A stretch of 64,000 bases of DNA from Halomarina ordinaria (GCF_030553305.1 NZ_JARRAH010000001.1:1860001-1924000), one strand, 5' to 3'; shown: positions 25,393 through 33,641, counted from the first letter of the stretch. The notes: a model not told the origin generated them from the sequence alone. Numbers and translations are program-made.

Positions 25393-26664
25393 ATGCCCCT
25401 CCGCTCGCGAGTCGCCACGCCGGCCGCCCGCCAGTTCGGCGCGCTCTACCTCACGCGCTTCGCCGCCGGGTTCGGCCTGGCGACGCTCGCGGCGCTCCTC
25501 CCGACGTACATCAACGTCCTCGGCGCCTCCGGCGTCGTCCTCGGCCTGTTCTACACGGGCTTCACGGTCGCCCAGACGGCCGCCGTCGTCCCCGTGGCGT
25601 GGGCCGGCGACCGCTACGACAAGCGGACCGTCCTGCTCGTCGGCCTCGGTCTCGGCGTCGTCGCCTACGGCGCGTTCGCGTTCGTCGAGACGAGCGGGCA
25701 CGTCGTCCTCGCGCGCGCCCTCCAGGGGCTCTCGGCGACGGCGACGGGGATCCTCTCGCTGGCGCTGGTGGGCGAACTCGCCGCGAGGGACGGCCGCGCG
25801 AACCGCATCGGCCGGGCGAACGCCGCACGGCTCGCGGCGGGGGTCGGCGGCGCGCTCAGCGCGGGCTACCTCTACCAGCGCTTCGGCTTCGGCGCCGTCT
25901 ACAGTGTCCAGGTGGCGCTCATGGTGGGCGCGCTGCTCGCCGTCCTCGCGTTCGTCGACCCCGACGGGAGCCGCATACGGGGAAACCCCTTCCGTGGGCT
26001 CGCACTCAACCGGCGGCTGTGGACGCTGACGAGCTTCCGCGCGCAGTACGCCGTCTCGGTGACGCTCGTCCGGAACTTCGTCCCCGTCTACGCCGGTCTG
26101 TCGGCCGCCCGCGGCGGTCTCGGCTACGTGGAGGCGACGCTCGCCGTGAGCGTCGTCATCGTCGCCGAGAAGGTGGCGAACATGTGCTGTCAACCCTACA
26201 GCGGGACGCTCTCGGACCGCCACGGCCGCGCGCTGTTCGTCTTCGTTGGCGGGGCCGCCTACGGCGTGGTCGCCCTGCTGGTCCCGTTCACGCCCCTGCT
26301 GGGCGAGGCGCTCTCGCTCCCCGCGACGTTCCCCTCCCTGGGCGAGCTGTCGGTGGCGTTCCTCCCGCTGGTCGCGCTGAACGCGCTGCTGGGCGTCGCG
26401 GACAGTCTCCGCGAACCCGCGAGCATGGCGCTGTTCGCCGACGAGGGGACCGCCGACGGCAGCGTCGCCAGCAGTTTCGGCGTCCGGGAACTCGTCTGGC
26501 GGCCGGGGAGCGTCGTCGCCCCCGTCGTCGCCGGCGTCCTCGTCGACTCGGTGGGCATCGCGTGGGTGTTCTACCTCGGCGGGGCGAGCGCGCTCTGCGC
26601 CGTCGCCACCTTCCTCGGCGTCCTCTCTCGCTACCACGGGACGCGCGCGCTGACCGAGTGGTGA
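25393..26664 (+). CDS. major facilitator superfamily transporter
   Basis: 423 residues from ATG 25393 with twelve hydrophobic segments. The A-motif after helix 2 reads WAGDRYDKRTVLLVGLGL, and a second half-copy is SGTLSDRHGRALFVFVGG. The second half also has SVASSFGVRELVWRPGSVVA before helix 11. It looks like a drug or metabolite efflux-type MFS carrier. The substrate is not predictable. It may share a transcript with the EthD gene 48 bases upstream. Confidence 0.87.
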   Translation: MPLRSRVATPAARQFGALYLTRFAAGFGLATLAALLPTYINVLGASGVVLGLFYTGFTVAQTAAVVPVAWAGDRYDKRTVLLVGLGLGVVAYGAFAFVETSGHVVLARALQGLSATATGILSLALVGELAARDGRANRIGRANAARLAAGVGGALSAGYLYQRFGFGAVYSVQVALMVGALLAVLAFVDPDGSRIRGNPFRGLALNRRLWTLTSFRAQYAVSVTLVRNFVPVYAGLSAARGGLGYVEATLAVSVVIVAEKVANMCCQPYSGTLSDRHGRALFVFVGGAAYGVVALLVPFTPLLGEALSLPATFPSLGELSVAFLPLVALNALLGVADSLREPASMALFADEGTADGSVASSFGVRELVWRPGSVVAPVVAGVLVDSVGIAWVFYLGGASALCAVATFLGVLSRYHGTRALTEW

Positions 26665-26714
26665 GGGGAGGGCTCGCGCAGGGCATATCTCCTCGGCGTG
26701 CGTATTCGAGAGAC

Positions 26715-27092
26715 ATGACAGCACTCGTCACGGACGAGCGTCGCGAGACGCTCGTCAGCGCCGCTCGAACCGCCATCGGAGACGACCTCCGGAGCCTGGT
26801 CTACTTCACCCCCGAGGAGTGGGAACGGCTCTACCTGCGGAGCGACCTCGACCGGGACGCCGACGTCGAGCGCTTCGCCGCCAACGAGCGCCTCGCGTTC
26901 GCCGACCTGCGCGCCTACGGCACCTCCGAACTCGGCACCTACCAGTTCACCATCAGGGCGTTCACCGACGGCTACGTCGTCCGGGTCGTCGACGGCGAGG
27001 AGGGGACGTTCGCCACCACCGACGCGATGCCCATCACGCTGTTCGAGGAGGTGGCGACGGCGCTCCGGCGGACGCTCGCGAGCGAGGAGTGA
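26715..27092 (+). CDS. conserved haloarchaeal protein (DUF7522-like)
   Basis: 125 residues from ATG 26715. No known function. A soluble alpha/beta protein with LVYFTPEEWERLYLRSDLDR, then FADLRAYGTSELGTYQFTIR, then DGYVVRVVDGEEGTFATTDA. I remember this as a common haloarchaeal family (DUF7522, number uncertain). There are no cysteines, membrane segment or signal. It is the last gene before a tRNA-repeat region, 50 bases after the MFS gene. Confidence 0.72.
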   Translation: MTALVTDERRETLVSAARTAIGDDLRSLVYFTPEEWERLYLRSDLDRDADVERFAANERLAFADLRAYGTSELGTYQFTIRAFTDGYVVRVVDGEEGTFATTDAMPITLFEEVATALRRTLASEE

Positions 27093-27289
27093 GCTGCCGG
27101 ATTTGAACCACGGTCGCTCGCTGGCGCTCGCTCCTCGATTCAAATCGGCAGCGGTGTACTCGGCACGGCGCTGCGCGCCGGCCTCATGGGCCCTGCCGGA
27201 TTTGAACCACGGTCGCTCGCTGGCGCTCGCTCCTCAGTTCAAATCCGTCGGGGTTCCGCGCGACCGCTCGCTGACGCTCGCGGTACTCG
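27093..27289 (-). repeat. two palindromic copies of the CAU tRNA 3' end (tRNA-tail repeats)
   Basis: Read in the direction of the tRNA (minus strand), the gene's own 3' end is followed twice by an inverted T-arm, a GAGCGAGCGCCAGCGAGCG spacer and a direct copy of the T-arm plus acceptor strand. Direct copies lie at 27185-27209 (25 identical bases including the trailing CATG) and 27094-27110. 43 bases, 27094-27136 and 27193-27235, are identical between the two copies. Each copy can fold as a hairpin because the inverted and direct T-arms pair over 11 bases. No protein coding is seen. Confidence 0.75.
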
Positions 27290-27291
27290 CA

Positions 27292-27366
27292 TGGGCCCTG
27301 CCGGATTTGAACCAGCGCTCAACCGGTTATGAGCCGGTCGCTTTGACCTGACTAAGCTAAGGGCCC
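27292..27366 (-). tRNA. tRNA with CAU anticodon, probably tRNA-Ile2
   Basis: 75 bases. Acceptor GGGCCCT pairs with AGGGCCC (27299-27293), discriminator A. The anticodon stem ACCGG/CCGGT closes loop CTCATAA, anticodon CAT. The T-arm is GGTTCAAATCC. CCA is not encoded. The sequence lacks an intron, while the elongator Met tRNA I know from Haloferax has one, and the initiator has a different acceptor stem. So a CAU-reading isoleucine tRNA, modified with agmatidine, is the likely identity. Confidence 0.85.
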
Positions 27367-27468
27367 TCAGTCCAGGGTTTTCTGTCGCGCCTCTTTAGTG
27401 TGCCGAGACGGGTCGGCAAGCGTCGCGCGGGACGCAACGGGTTTGCACGCCGCCCCGAATCGGAGGGC

Positions 27469-28098
27469 ATGACCGGAGAGGCCAGCGAGTCCGCGGGCGC
27501 GGTGAGCGCGACGCTCCGACTCGCCACGCCCGGGGACGCGGGCGCGATTCGCGACGTCTACGCCCCCTACGTCGAGGAGACCACTATCACGTTCGAGCGG
27601 ACGCCCCCGACCGAAGCCGAGATGCGAGCGCGCATCGAGTCGAAACGGGAGGCCTACCCGTGGCTCGTCTGCGAACGCGACGGCCGGGTGGTGGCGTACG
27701 CCTACGCCGGCCCGGTGCGCTCGCGGGCGGCCTACCGGTGGGCGACCGAGAGTTCGGTGTACGTCGCCGACGGCGCGAAACGGGCCGGCGTCGGTCGGGG
27801 CCTCTACACCGCCCTGTTCGACCTGCTCGCCGGGCAGGGCTACTGTAGCGTCTACGCGGCCGTCACGCTCCCCAATCCGACGAGCGCCGCCTTCCACGAG
27901 GCGTTGGGCTTCGGGCGCGTCGGCGTCTGGGAGGACGTCGGCTACAAACTGGAGGAGTGGTGCGACGTGGGGTGGTTCCGTCGCGCGCTGTGCGACCCAC
28001 CGGCCGACCCCGACCCGCCGCTCCCCGTCGCCGACGCGCGGGAGGCGTCGTGGTGGGACGAGGCGCTCCGCGCGGGCGAGGCGGTCATCGAGTCGTAG
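27469..28098 (+). CDS. GNAT N-acetyltransferase, phosphinothricin acetyltransferase-like
   Basis: 209 residues from ATG 27469. Upstream in-frame sequence is rejected because this ATG directly precedes the conserved region. The GNAT fold is evident: LRLATPGDAGAIRDVYAPYV at the start, YAYAGPVRSRAAYRWATESS in the middle, and the acetyl-CoA loop SVYVADGAKRAGVGRGLYTA (RxGVG/A). NPTSAAFHEALGFGRVG closes the domain. This matches the PAT/YwnH subgroup that acetylates amino-acid-like toxins or methionine derivatives. The C-terminal 30 residues extend beyond the usual end. Confidence 0.87.
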   Translation: MTGEASESAGAVSATLRLATPGDAGAIRDVYAPYVEETTITFERTPPTEAEMRARIESKREAYPWLVCERDGRVVAYAYAGPVRSRAAYRWATESSVYVADGAKRAGVGRGLYTALFDLLAGQGYCSVYAAVTLPNPTSAAFHEALGFGRVGVWEDVGYKLEEWCDVGWFRRALCDPPADPDPPLPVADAREASWWDEALRAGEAVIES

Positions 28099-28129
28099 CG
28101 GGGGCTGGCGGAGCAGTGAACGAGAGGAG

Positions 28130-28202
28130 CGCCACCGCCAGGACTCGAACCTGGGACAACCTCGTTAACAGCGAGGTGCTCTACCAACTGAGCTACGGCG
28201 GC
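28130..28202 (-). tRNA. tRNA-Asn (GTT)
   Basis: 73 bases on the minus strand. The acceptor is GCCGCCG with CGGTGGC (one G-U pair), discriminator G. D-arm GCTCAGTTGGTAGAGC, anticodon stem CTCGC with loop TGTTAAC giving anticodon GTT, T-arm CCAGGTTCGAGTCCTGG. CCA is not encoded. Unlike the CAU, Arg and Val tRNA genes in this window, it has no tail repeat beside it. Confidence 0.93.
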
Positions 28203-28325
28203 TCTACCATCCCCTAACTCGATTCACCAGATAGGACTTTCGTTTCCGGGGCGGTCGGGCGGAGTGCGACCACACGTCACAGGGCGGACCGACACGTTTT
28301 CGCCCGCCGACCGGGACCTCCGCAC

Positions 28326-29678
28326 ATGGACGAGTTCGAGGCCGTCGTCGAGGAAATCGCCGCCCGCGTCGTCCCCGATACGGAGGAGCGCGAGCGACTC
28401 GCGGGGGTCGCGGGGCGCGTCCTCGCGGCGGCGGAGGCGGCCGTCGACGACCTGCCGGTCGCGGCGGACGTTGTCCAGGTCGGCTCGACCGCCCGGGGGA
28501 CGTGGGTCAGCGGCGACCGCGACATCGACGTGTTCGTCCGCTTCCCGCCGGACCTCCCGCGCGCGGACCTGGAGCGCTACGGCCTCCAGGTCGGCCGGGC
28601 GGTCCTCCCCGACGGCCACGAGGAGTACGCCGAACACCCCTACGTGAAGGGCACCGTCGAGGGGTTCGACGTCGACCTCGTTCCCTGTTACAGGGTAGCA
28701 GACGCCACGGACATCCAGTCGGCGGTGGACCGCACGCCCTTCCACGACGCCTACCTCTCGGCGCGACTCGACGCCGACCTCGCCCGCGAGGTGGTGCTGA
28801 CGAAGGCGTTCCTGAAGGGCATCGGCGTCTACGGGAGCGACCTCCGGACGAAGGGGTTCTCGGGCTACCTGACGGAACTGCTCGTGCTGGCGTACGGCGA
28901 CCTGCGTTCGTTCCTGGCGGCCGCGTGCGACTGGCGCCCGCCGGTCGAACTCGACCCCGAGGCCCACGGCAGGCGGTCGTTCGACGACCCGCTCGTGGTC
29001 GTCGACCCCACCGACCCGGAGCGCAACGTCGCCGCGGTGTGCTCGACTGACAACGTCGCGCGGCTCGTCCACCACGCGCGGGTGTTCCTCGCGGACCCGA
29101 CCGTCGAGCGCTTCGACCCGCCCGCGCCGACCCCGCTCGACGCCGAGAGGATGGCCGCGGAACTCGACCGGCGGGGGACGACCCCCTTCGCGCTCCGGTT
29201 CGACGCGCCCGACCTCGTGGACGACCAGCTCTACCCCCAGCTGGAGAAGTCGCTCGCGGGGGTCGCCGGAGAACTCGACCGGCAGGGGTTCGACGTGCTC
29301 CGGGCGGCCGCGTTCGCCGACGAGACGGCCGTCCTCTTCGTCGAGTGCGAGGTGGCCGCCCGACCCGCCGTCGCGCGCCACGACGGGCCTCCGGTGTGGG
29401 TCGGCGGTCACGCCGCTGGCTTCTACGACAAGTACGCCGAATCGGGGGACGTCTACGGGCCGTTCGTCGACGGTGCGCGCTACGTCGTCGAGCGCGAGCG
29501 CGACCACGCGACGGCGCGCTCGTGGCTCGAGAGCGACGCCCTCTTCGGCGTCTCGCTCGGCGTCCGCGTCGAGGACGCACTCAGAGAGGGCTACGAGGTG
29601 CTCGGCGGGGAGGAGACCGTAGCACTGGCCGGGGAGTTCGGGGCGGACCTCGCGCGTTACTTCGACCCCAGGCCGTGA
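28326..29678 (+). CDS. cca: CCA-adding enzyme, archaeal class I tRNA nucleotidyltransferase
   Basis: 450 residues, the usual length for archaeal Cca. The catalytic pattern GSTARGTWVSGDRDIDVF (53-70) contains the Gly-Ser and the metal-binding Asp66 and Asp68. The third carboxylate is in GFDVDLVPCYR. The neck and body (TKAFLKGIGVYGSDLRTKGF SGYLTELL region) and the tail with GGHAAGFYDKYAESGDVYG are typical. It adds CCA to tRNA 3' ends, needed because the tRNA genes here do not encode it. Its last 22 bases overlap the convergent deacetylase gene. Confidence 0.95.
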   Translation: MDEFEAVVEEIAARVVPDTEERERLAGVAGRVLAAAEAAVDDLPVAADVVQVGSTARGTWVSGDRDIDVFVRFPPDLPRADLERYGLQVGRAVLPDGHEEYAEHPYVKGTVEGFDVDLVPCYRVADATDIQSAVDRTPFHDAYLSARLDADLAREVVLTKAFLKGIGVYGSDLRTKGFSGYLTELLVLAYGDLRSFLAAACDWRPPVELDPEAHGRRSFDDPLVVVDPTDPERNVAAVCSTDNVARLVHHARVFLADPTVERFDPPAPTPLDAERMAAELDRRGTTPFALRFDAPDLVDDQLYPQLEKSLAGVAGELDRQGFDVLRAAAFADETAVLFVECEVAARPAVARHDGPPVWVGGHAAGFYDKYAESGDVYGPFVDGARYVVERERDHATARSWLESDALFGVSLGVRVEDALREGYEVLGGEETVALAGEFGADLARYFDPRP

Positions 29679-30664
29679 TGGTCGAGGGTCGACCGGACGA
29701 CCCGCTGGGCCTTCTCGTCGACATCGCCCTCGGGTTCGACCGGCTCGCGTCCCTCGAACACCTCGTCGACGGTGGCGACGCTCTCGGCGAGCGACTCCAG
29801 GCCGTACCCCCCCTCCAGGACGAACGCGAGCGGGGCGTCGAGGTCGTCAGCGAGGTCGCGCATCCGGTCGGTGAGGGCGGCGTACCCCTCCGAGGAGACG
29901 CGCATCCGCGAGATGGGGTCGCGCTCGTGGGCGTCGAAGCCGGCGCTGACGAGCACGAGGCCGGGGTCGAACGCTTCGAGCGCGGGGCGAAGCCCCTCGT
30001 CGATGGCGAAGGCGTACTCGACGTCGCCACAGCCGGCGGGGAGCGCGAGGTTGAACGTCGCCCCCTCGCCGTCGTCGCGACCGGTCTCGTCGGGGTGGCC
30101 CGTCCCGGGGTAGAGGCCGCGCTCGTGGATGGAGGAGTAGTGGACGTCGCCGCGCTCGTAGAAGATGTCCTGCGTGCCGTTGCCGTGGTGGACGTCCCAG
30201 TCGAAGATAGCGACGCGGTCGACCCGTTCGAGGGCGGACTGGGCCGCGACGGCGGCGTTGTTGAAGAAGCAGAAGCCCATGGCGTCGTCGTAGACGGCGT
30301 GGTGACCCGGCGGGCGACCGAGCGCGAAGGGGGTGTCCCAGCCGTCGGCCCCGTCGAGTGCCTCGTGGGCGGCCCAGCGGGCGATGCCGGCGCTGGCGAG
30401 CGCCGCGTCCCACGTCTCCTCGACGGCGACCGTGTCGGGGTCCCACTCTCCACCGCCGTCGGCGCAGAACGCCCGGACGGACTCGACGTACTCGTCGTCG
30501 TGGACGGCCTTCACCTCCTCCGGGGTGGCGGCGTCGGGGGCGGCGTACTCGACGGCGTGTTGCCGGGAGAGCGCGCGCCGGATGGCGCGCAGTCGGTCGG
30601 GACGCTCCGGGTGGCGCGGTCCCGCGTCGTGTGAGAGACAGGCCTCCCGGTAGCCGAACTTCAT
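29657..30664 (-). CDS. histone deacetylase family protein (class II-like)
   Basis: 335 residues from ATG 30664. Zinc and charge-relay residues are in place: GRPPGHHAVYDDAMGFCFFN (H121, H122), FDWDVHHGNGTQDIFY (D155, D157, H159) and LVSAGFDAHERDP. FVLEGGYGLESL is the closing loop. The start shares four bases with the end of the histone gene, so the two proteins are made from one transcript. The family also includes acetylpolyamine amidohydrolases and acetoin-utilisation proteins. The histone partner argues for protein deacetylation, as for HdaI of Haloferax. Confidence 0.9.
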   Translation of the reverse strand: MKFGYREACLSHDAGPRHPERPDRLRAIRRALSRQHAVEYAAPDAATPEEVKAVHDDEYVESVRAFCADGGGEWDPDTVAVEETWDAALASAGIARWAAHEALDGADGWDTPFALGRPPGHHAVYDDAMGFCFFNNAAVAAQSALERVDRVAIFDWDVHHGNGTQDIFYERGDVHYSSIHERGLYPGTGHPDETGRDDGEGATFNLALPAGCGDVEYAFAIDEGLRPALEAFDPGLVLVSAGFDAHERDPISRMRVSSEGYAALTDRMRDLADDLDAPLAFVLEGGYGLESLAESVATVDEVFEGREPVEPEGDVDEKAQRVVRSTLDHHGLGSK

Positions 30665-31095
30665 TCGAAGTAGGCGGCGAGTTCGAAGTACGTCTCGACG
30701 TCGGCTTCGATGACCGTCCGGCGGTCGGCGTGCCGGGCGAGGACGGCGGCCGCGGCGGCCACGTCGTCCGCGTAGGCCTCGAGCAGCGACGCGAGGGCGA
30801 TACGCGCGTCCATCGAGACGCGATAGCGGTCGTCGATGTCGAGTCGGGCGATGCGGTCGACCGGCGCGATGGGGAGTTCGAGCGCCGCCTTCTCGCCGGT
30901 CGTGCCGAAGTCCTCGGCCATCAGCGTCTTGCGGCCGTCCTCGGTCGCGCGCTGGGCGGCGTCGACGGCCAACGCCGCGCCGCGGACCTGGATGTGGTGA
31001 GCGAGCGCCTCGGCGGCGTCGGCGCTCACCCGGAGGGACCCCGCGTTCCGCCGGATGATAGTGTCCACCGGCGCGAACGGTAACTCGACACTCAT
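30661..31095 (-). CDS. archaeal histone with two fused histone folds
   Basis: 144 residues from ATG 31095. Two histone folds sit in tandem: PFAPVDTIIRRNAGSLRVSA to about residue 65, then LPIAPVDRIARLDIDDRYRV to the end. The paired (P)xAPVDxIxR helix-1 starts make the duplication obvious. Haloarchaeal histones are such doublets, forming the equivalent of a dimer in one chain, and are acidic like here. In this lineage it may act more as a regulator than as bulk chromatin. Its TGA shares bases with the start codon of the deacetylase gene. A TATA-like GCTTAAGC lies 26 bases before its start. Confidence 0.93.
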   Translation of the reverse strand: MSVELPFAPVDTIIRRNAGSLRVSADAAEALAHHIQVRGAALAVDAAQRATEDGRKTLMAEDFGTTGEKAALELPIAPVDRIARLDIDDRYRVSMDARIALASLLEAYADDVAAAAAVLARHADRRTVIEADVETYFELAAYFE

Positions 31096-31118
31096 ACCGT
31101 GACACGGGACTGTTTCGG

Positions 31119-31126
31119 GCTTAAGC
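31119..31126 (-). promoter_or_regulatory. putative TATA box of the histone-deacetylase operon
   Basis: GCTTAAGC is a palindromic AT-containing octamer in a GC-rich spacer. It is centred about 27 bases before the histone ATG, which suits a transcript with almost no leader. No other AT-rich motif exists between this point and the start codon. Confidence 0.5.
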
Positions 31127-31325
31127 GTTCCGCGTCGATAGACCACCCTCCGACGGGGGTCGAAGCGCGGGTGTCGGGGCGAACGCAGTCGTCCGGGGGA
31201 CGTGACGACCAGACACGGTTCGAGCAAGTGCAGCGAGACCGGAGGAAACGGGAGCAGAACACGGTGGCCGTCGGCCGACAGGCGGCAGGCGACAGGCGAC
31301 GGTCGTCGACCGCAGGCGGCAGTCG
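31127..31325. other. non-coding spacer between rpa2 and histone genes
   Basis: About 200 bases on the 3' side of rpa2 and upstream of the histone TATA-like box. It contains a short purine-rich direct-repeat run around 31280-31300 (units like ACAGGCGGC, AGGCGAC, AGGCGAC). No ORF with haloarchaeal codon pattern, no tRNA and no strong hairpin are seen. Confidence 0.5.
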
Positions 31326-32819
31326 TCAGAAGACCTCGTCGGCCTCGAGGCGGCCGTCCACCAGTCGCCCGCGGACGGTCACCTCCTGGCCGAGGCGGAC
31401 GTCCTCGTCGGTGACGACGGTGACCGTCTCGCTCCCGTCGTCGAGCATCACCGGGTCGCCCGTCTGGACGACGGTCCCGGTGAACTCCGTGGACTCGTCG
31501 CCGTCGCTCGCGTCGGCGAGTCCCTCGGCGCTCGCCGTGGCCGCGGCGGCACTCTCCGCCCCGGCGTCGGACGACGGCGCGTCTCCGGCACTTCCCGCAC
31601 CGTCGGCGTCGCTCTCGCCGGTGAAGGCGTCGAGACCGGTCGCACCGCCCGAACCACCGTCGGAGTCGTCGGCGTCGGCGCTCCCCGCCTCCGCCCCGGC
31701 GGTCGTGCTCCCCGCGTCGAGGACGGAGACCGTCGAGCGCCACCCGGCGGAGGCTTCGAGGTCCTCCTGCCAGCCGTCCTTTATCTCCACGTCGGCGAAC
31801 AGCACCTCGTCGCCGGGGCCGATGTCGGCGTCGGCCTTCTCGCCCCACAGCGCCACGCGGATGTCGCCAGTGCGGTCCTGCACGCGAACGTTCCGCACCT
31901 GGCCCTCGCTCCCGTCGTCGCGGTCGAACGTCCGCTTGGGGTCCGCGGAGCGGATGACGCCCGCGATGTCGACGACGTCCTCCAGTTCGAGGTCCTCGAT
32001 GTCCGTCGTCTCGGGGACGTACGTCACGTCCTCGTCGAGGTCCTCGACCTTCCCGCGGGAGCCGACGTGGAGTTCGAGCGCGCCGTCGCGCTCCCTGACG
32101 TAGCCGTCGACGACCTCGACGGAACGCCCCTCCTCCAGTTCGGTGGCGCGGTCGGCCTGCTCGTCCCAGAGGGTCACGCGCACGCGGCCCGTCTCGTCGC
32201 CGAGGACGACGTTCGCGACGCGGCCCTCGCTCCCGTCGTCGCGCGAGAAGGTCCGGACGGGTTCGGTGCCGAGGACGCGCCCGCGCGCAGAGACGTCGCT
32301 CTGGCCGAGCGAGAGCGACGCGATGGTGCCCTCCTCGGCGAGGTCGACCTCGATGGTCGCGTCGGGGTCGCCCTCGACGCGGCTGGCGCTCACCTCCAGG
32401 CCGCTGTAGCCCTCCTTGGGACGACCCTTGATACGCAGCACGTCGCCGGCGTCGAGTTCCTCCTCGGCAGCGGCCGCGTCCTGGTCCCAGAGCGCGACGC
32501 GCACGCGGCCCGTCTCGTCCGCGACCTCGACGTTGAGCACCTGCCCCTCGCCGTCTTCGCGCTCGAACGTCCGGAGGTCGCCGACGCTCAGCACCTTCGC
32601 GAGGAACTTCACCTCCTCCATGCCGGCTTCGACGTCCGCGATGCCGTTGACCTCCTCCTCGGTGAGTTCGTGCGCGACGAGCATCGCCGCCGTCTCCTCG
32701 TCGGCGAGGCCGTCCATCTGTTCGACCTTCGTTGCCACTGCCTCGCGGAACTCCTCCTCGGAGATGTCCGCCTCGAGGTCCCCGTATACGTCCTCGATAA
32801 CGCCCATTAGTCGGGACAT
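31326..32819 (-). CDS. rpa2: replication factor A / RPA with several OB folds (Rpa2-like)
   Basis: 497 residues from ATG 32819. ATG 32807, giving MGVIEDVYGDL, is an equally good start. An N-terminal helical region (to about 60) is followed by three OB folds, each with the same core: FEREDGEGQVLNVEVADETG, FSRDDGSEGRVANVVLGDET and FDRDDGSEGQVRNVRVQDRT, every one followed by GRVRVxLWD or a close variant. An Asp/Ser/Gly-rich linker of about 55 residues leads to a final OB-like tail. It binds single-stranded DNA in replication and repair. No zinc finger is present, unlike Rpa1 and Rpa3 types. Symbol from memory of Haloferax. Confidence 0.87.
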   Translation of the reverse strand: MSRLMGVIEDVYGDLEADISEEEFREAVATKVEQMDGLADEETAAMLVAHELTEEEVNGIADVEAGMEEVKFLAKVLSVGDLRTFEREDGEGQVLNVEVADETGRVRVALWDQDAAAAEEELDAGDVLRIKGRPKEGYSGLEVSASRVEGDPDATIEVDLAEEGTIASLSLGQSDVSARGRVLGTEPVRTFSRDDGSEGRVANVVLGDETGRVRVTLWDEQADRATELEEGRSVEVVDGYVRERDGALELHVGSRGKVEDLDEDVTYVPETTDIEDLELEDVVDIAGVIRSADPKRTFDRDDGSEGQVRNVRVQDRTGDIRVALWGEKADADIGPGDEVLFADVEIKDGWQEDLEASAGWRSTVSVLDAGSTTAGAEAGSADADDSDGGSGGATGLDAFTGESDADGAGSAGDAPSSDAGAESAAAATASAEGLADASDGDESTEFTGTVVQTGDPVMLDDGSETVTVVTDEDVRLGQEVTVRGRLVDGRLEADEVF

Positions 32820-32977
32820 GGGTACACCGCTGTTAATCGTTGTCGATTGTTCGAACGGTTCGGCATACGCCCCACTGGTCACCCTCTGGTACTTGAACGT
32901 TCGTCGCCGTGTTGACAGCCGGCAGGACGCGAGCGAACCGTAACCCACTTATCCCGAACCCCGGTACGGATAGGTGA

Positions 32978-33050
32978 GTCCTGGTAGGGTAGTGGACTAT
33001 CCTCTTGGCTTGCGGAGCCAGGGACCGGAGTTCAAATCTCCGTCAGGACG
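32978..33050 (+). tRNA. tRNA-Arg (GCG)
   Basis: 73 bases. Acceptor GTCCTGG pairs with TCAGGAC, including one G-U, discriminator G. Anticodon stem TTGGC/GCCAG closes loop TTGCGGA, anticodon GCG. T-arm GGAGTTCAAATCTCC. CCA is not encoded. It is followed by several repeats of its own 3' end. Confidence 0.93.
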
Positions 33051-33461
33051 TTTCTACGAGGCGTCACGCGACGAGCGAAGCGAGGAGCCGACGCCTCGTG
33101 AAACGCCTCCACGGAGATTTGAGCAGACGAGACGAGCGGTGGCGAGGTCGCTTGCGACCTCGCCCGCGAACGGCGAAGCCGTGAGCGTCAGCGAGTCTCG
33201 GCGAGTTCAAATCTCCATCAGGACGCTCACTTTGTTCGGCGAGTCGCTCGGAGAGCGACTCGCCTCACGGTTCGCGCCCTGACGTGCCTCACGCTCGTTT
33301 TCGTCACCGGCGGCGAAGCCGCCGGTTTCTCGCGGGACCTCCGGTCCCGCGCAGCTCGCGTGAGACTCCGTCAGGACGTTTCTCGCTCGAGGCACAGCGA
33401 CTGTTACAGCTCCGTCTCTGGCCAACGCACGTGTTCCTCCACCAACAGCTACACCCACACC
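33051..33461 (+). repeat. 410-base gene-free region with repeats of the tRNA-Arg 3' end
   Basis: Three tRNA-derived pieces are visible. An inverted T-arm, CGGAGATTTGA, lies at 33112-33122. A direct T-arm plus acceptor copy lies at 33203-33225 (one mismatch to the gene over 23 bases). A second 3' copy, CTCCGTCAGGACGTTTCT, lies at 33366-33383 and matches 33038-33055, that is the gene's end plus five trailing bases. Spacers contain palindromes such as GGCGAGGTCGC/GCGACCTCGCC and CGAGTCGCTCGGAGAGCGACTCG. I see no protein-coding gene. Confidence 0.72.
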
Positions 33462-33641
33462 ATGCCCGGACGCTCCTCGCGTTCACCGACCCTCCAGTGG
33501 GTCGGTCTCGCCGCGTTCGTCGTCGCGCTCGTCGGGTTCGTCGTCTTCGGCTGGCGGTTCGGCGGCGAGAGCGACACCTTCCCGTTCGCGCTCGGCGTCG
33601 CCGTCGCGGTCCTCGCACTCGGGTGGACGCTCCGCCGGTAA
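33462..33641 (+). CDS. small membrane protein, two helices
   Basis: 59 residues from ATG 33462. The upstream extension would run through repeat DNA and is rejected. Two hydrophobic segments, WVGLAAFVVALVGFVVFGW and FALGVAVAVLALGWTL, are linked by a short acidic loop. It resembles many tiny haloarchaeal membrane proteins of unknown role. It stands alone, with a different kind of protein 73 bases downstream. Confidence 0.6.
   Translation: MPGRSSRSPTLQWVGLAAFVVALVGFVVFGWRFGGESDTFPFALGVAVAVLALGWTLRR

Noticed and set aside
27093-27289. Possible CRISPR array from regular GAGCGAGCG repeats beside tRNA genes.
   Set aside because: Only two copies, palindromic and tRNA-derived, with no unique spacers of equal length and no cas genes in the window.
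33051-33461. Second tRNA gene after tRNA-Arg.
   Set aside because: Only T-arm and acceptor 3' strand are repeated. No D-arm, anticodon stem or 5' acceptor strand is present.
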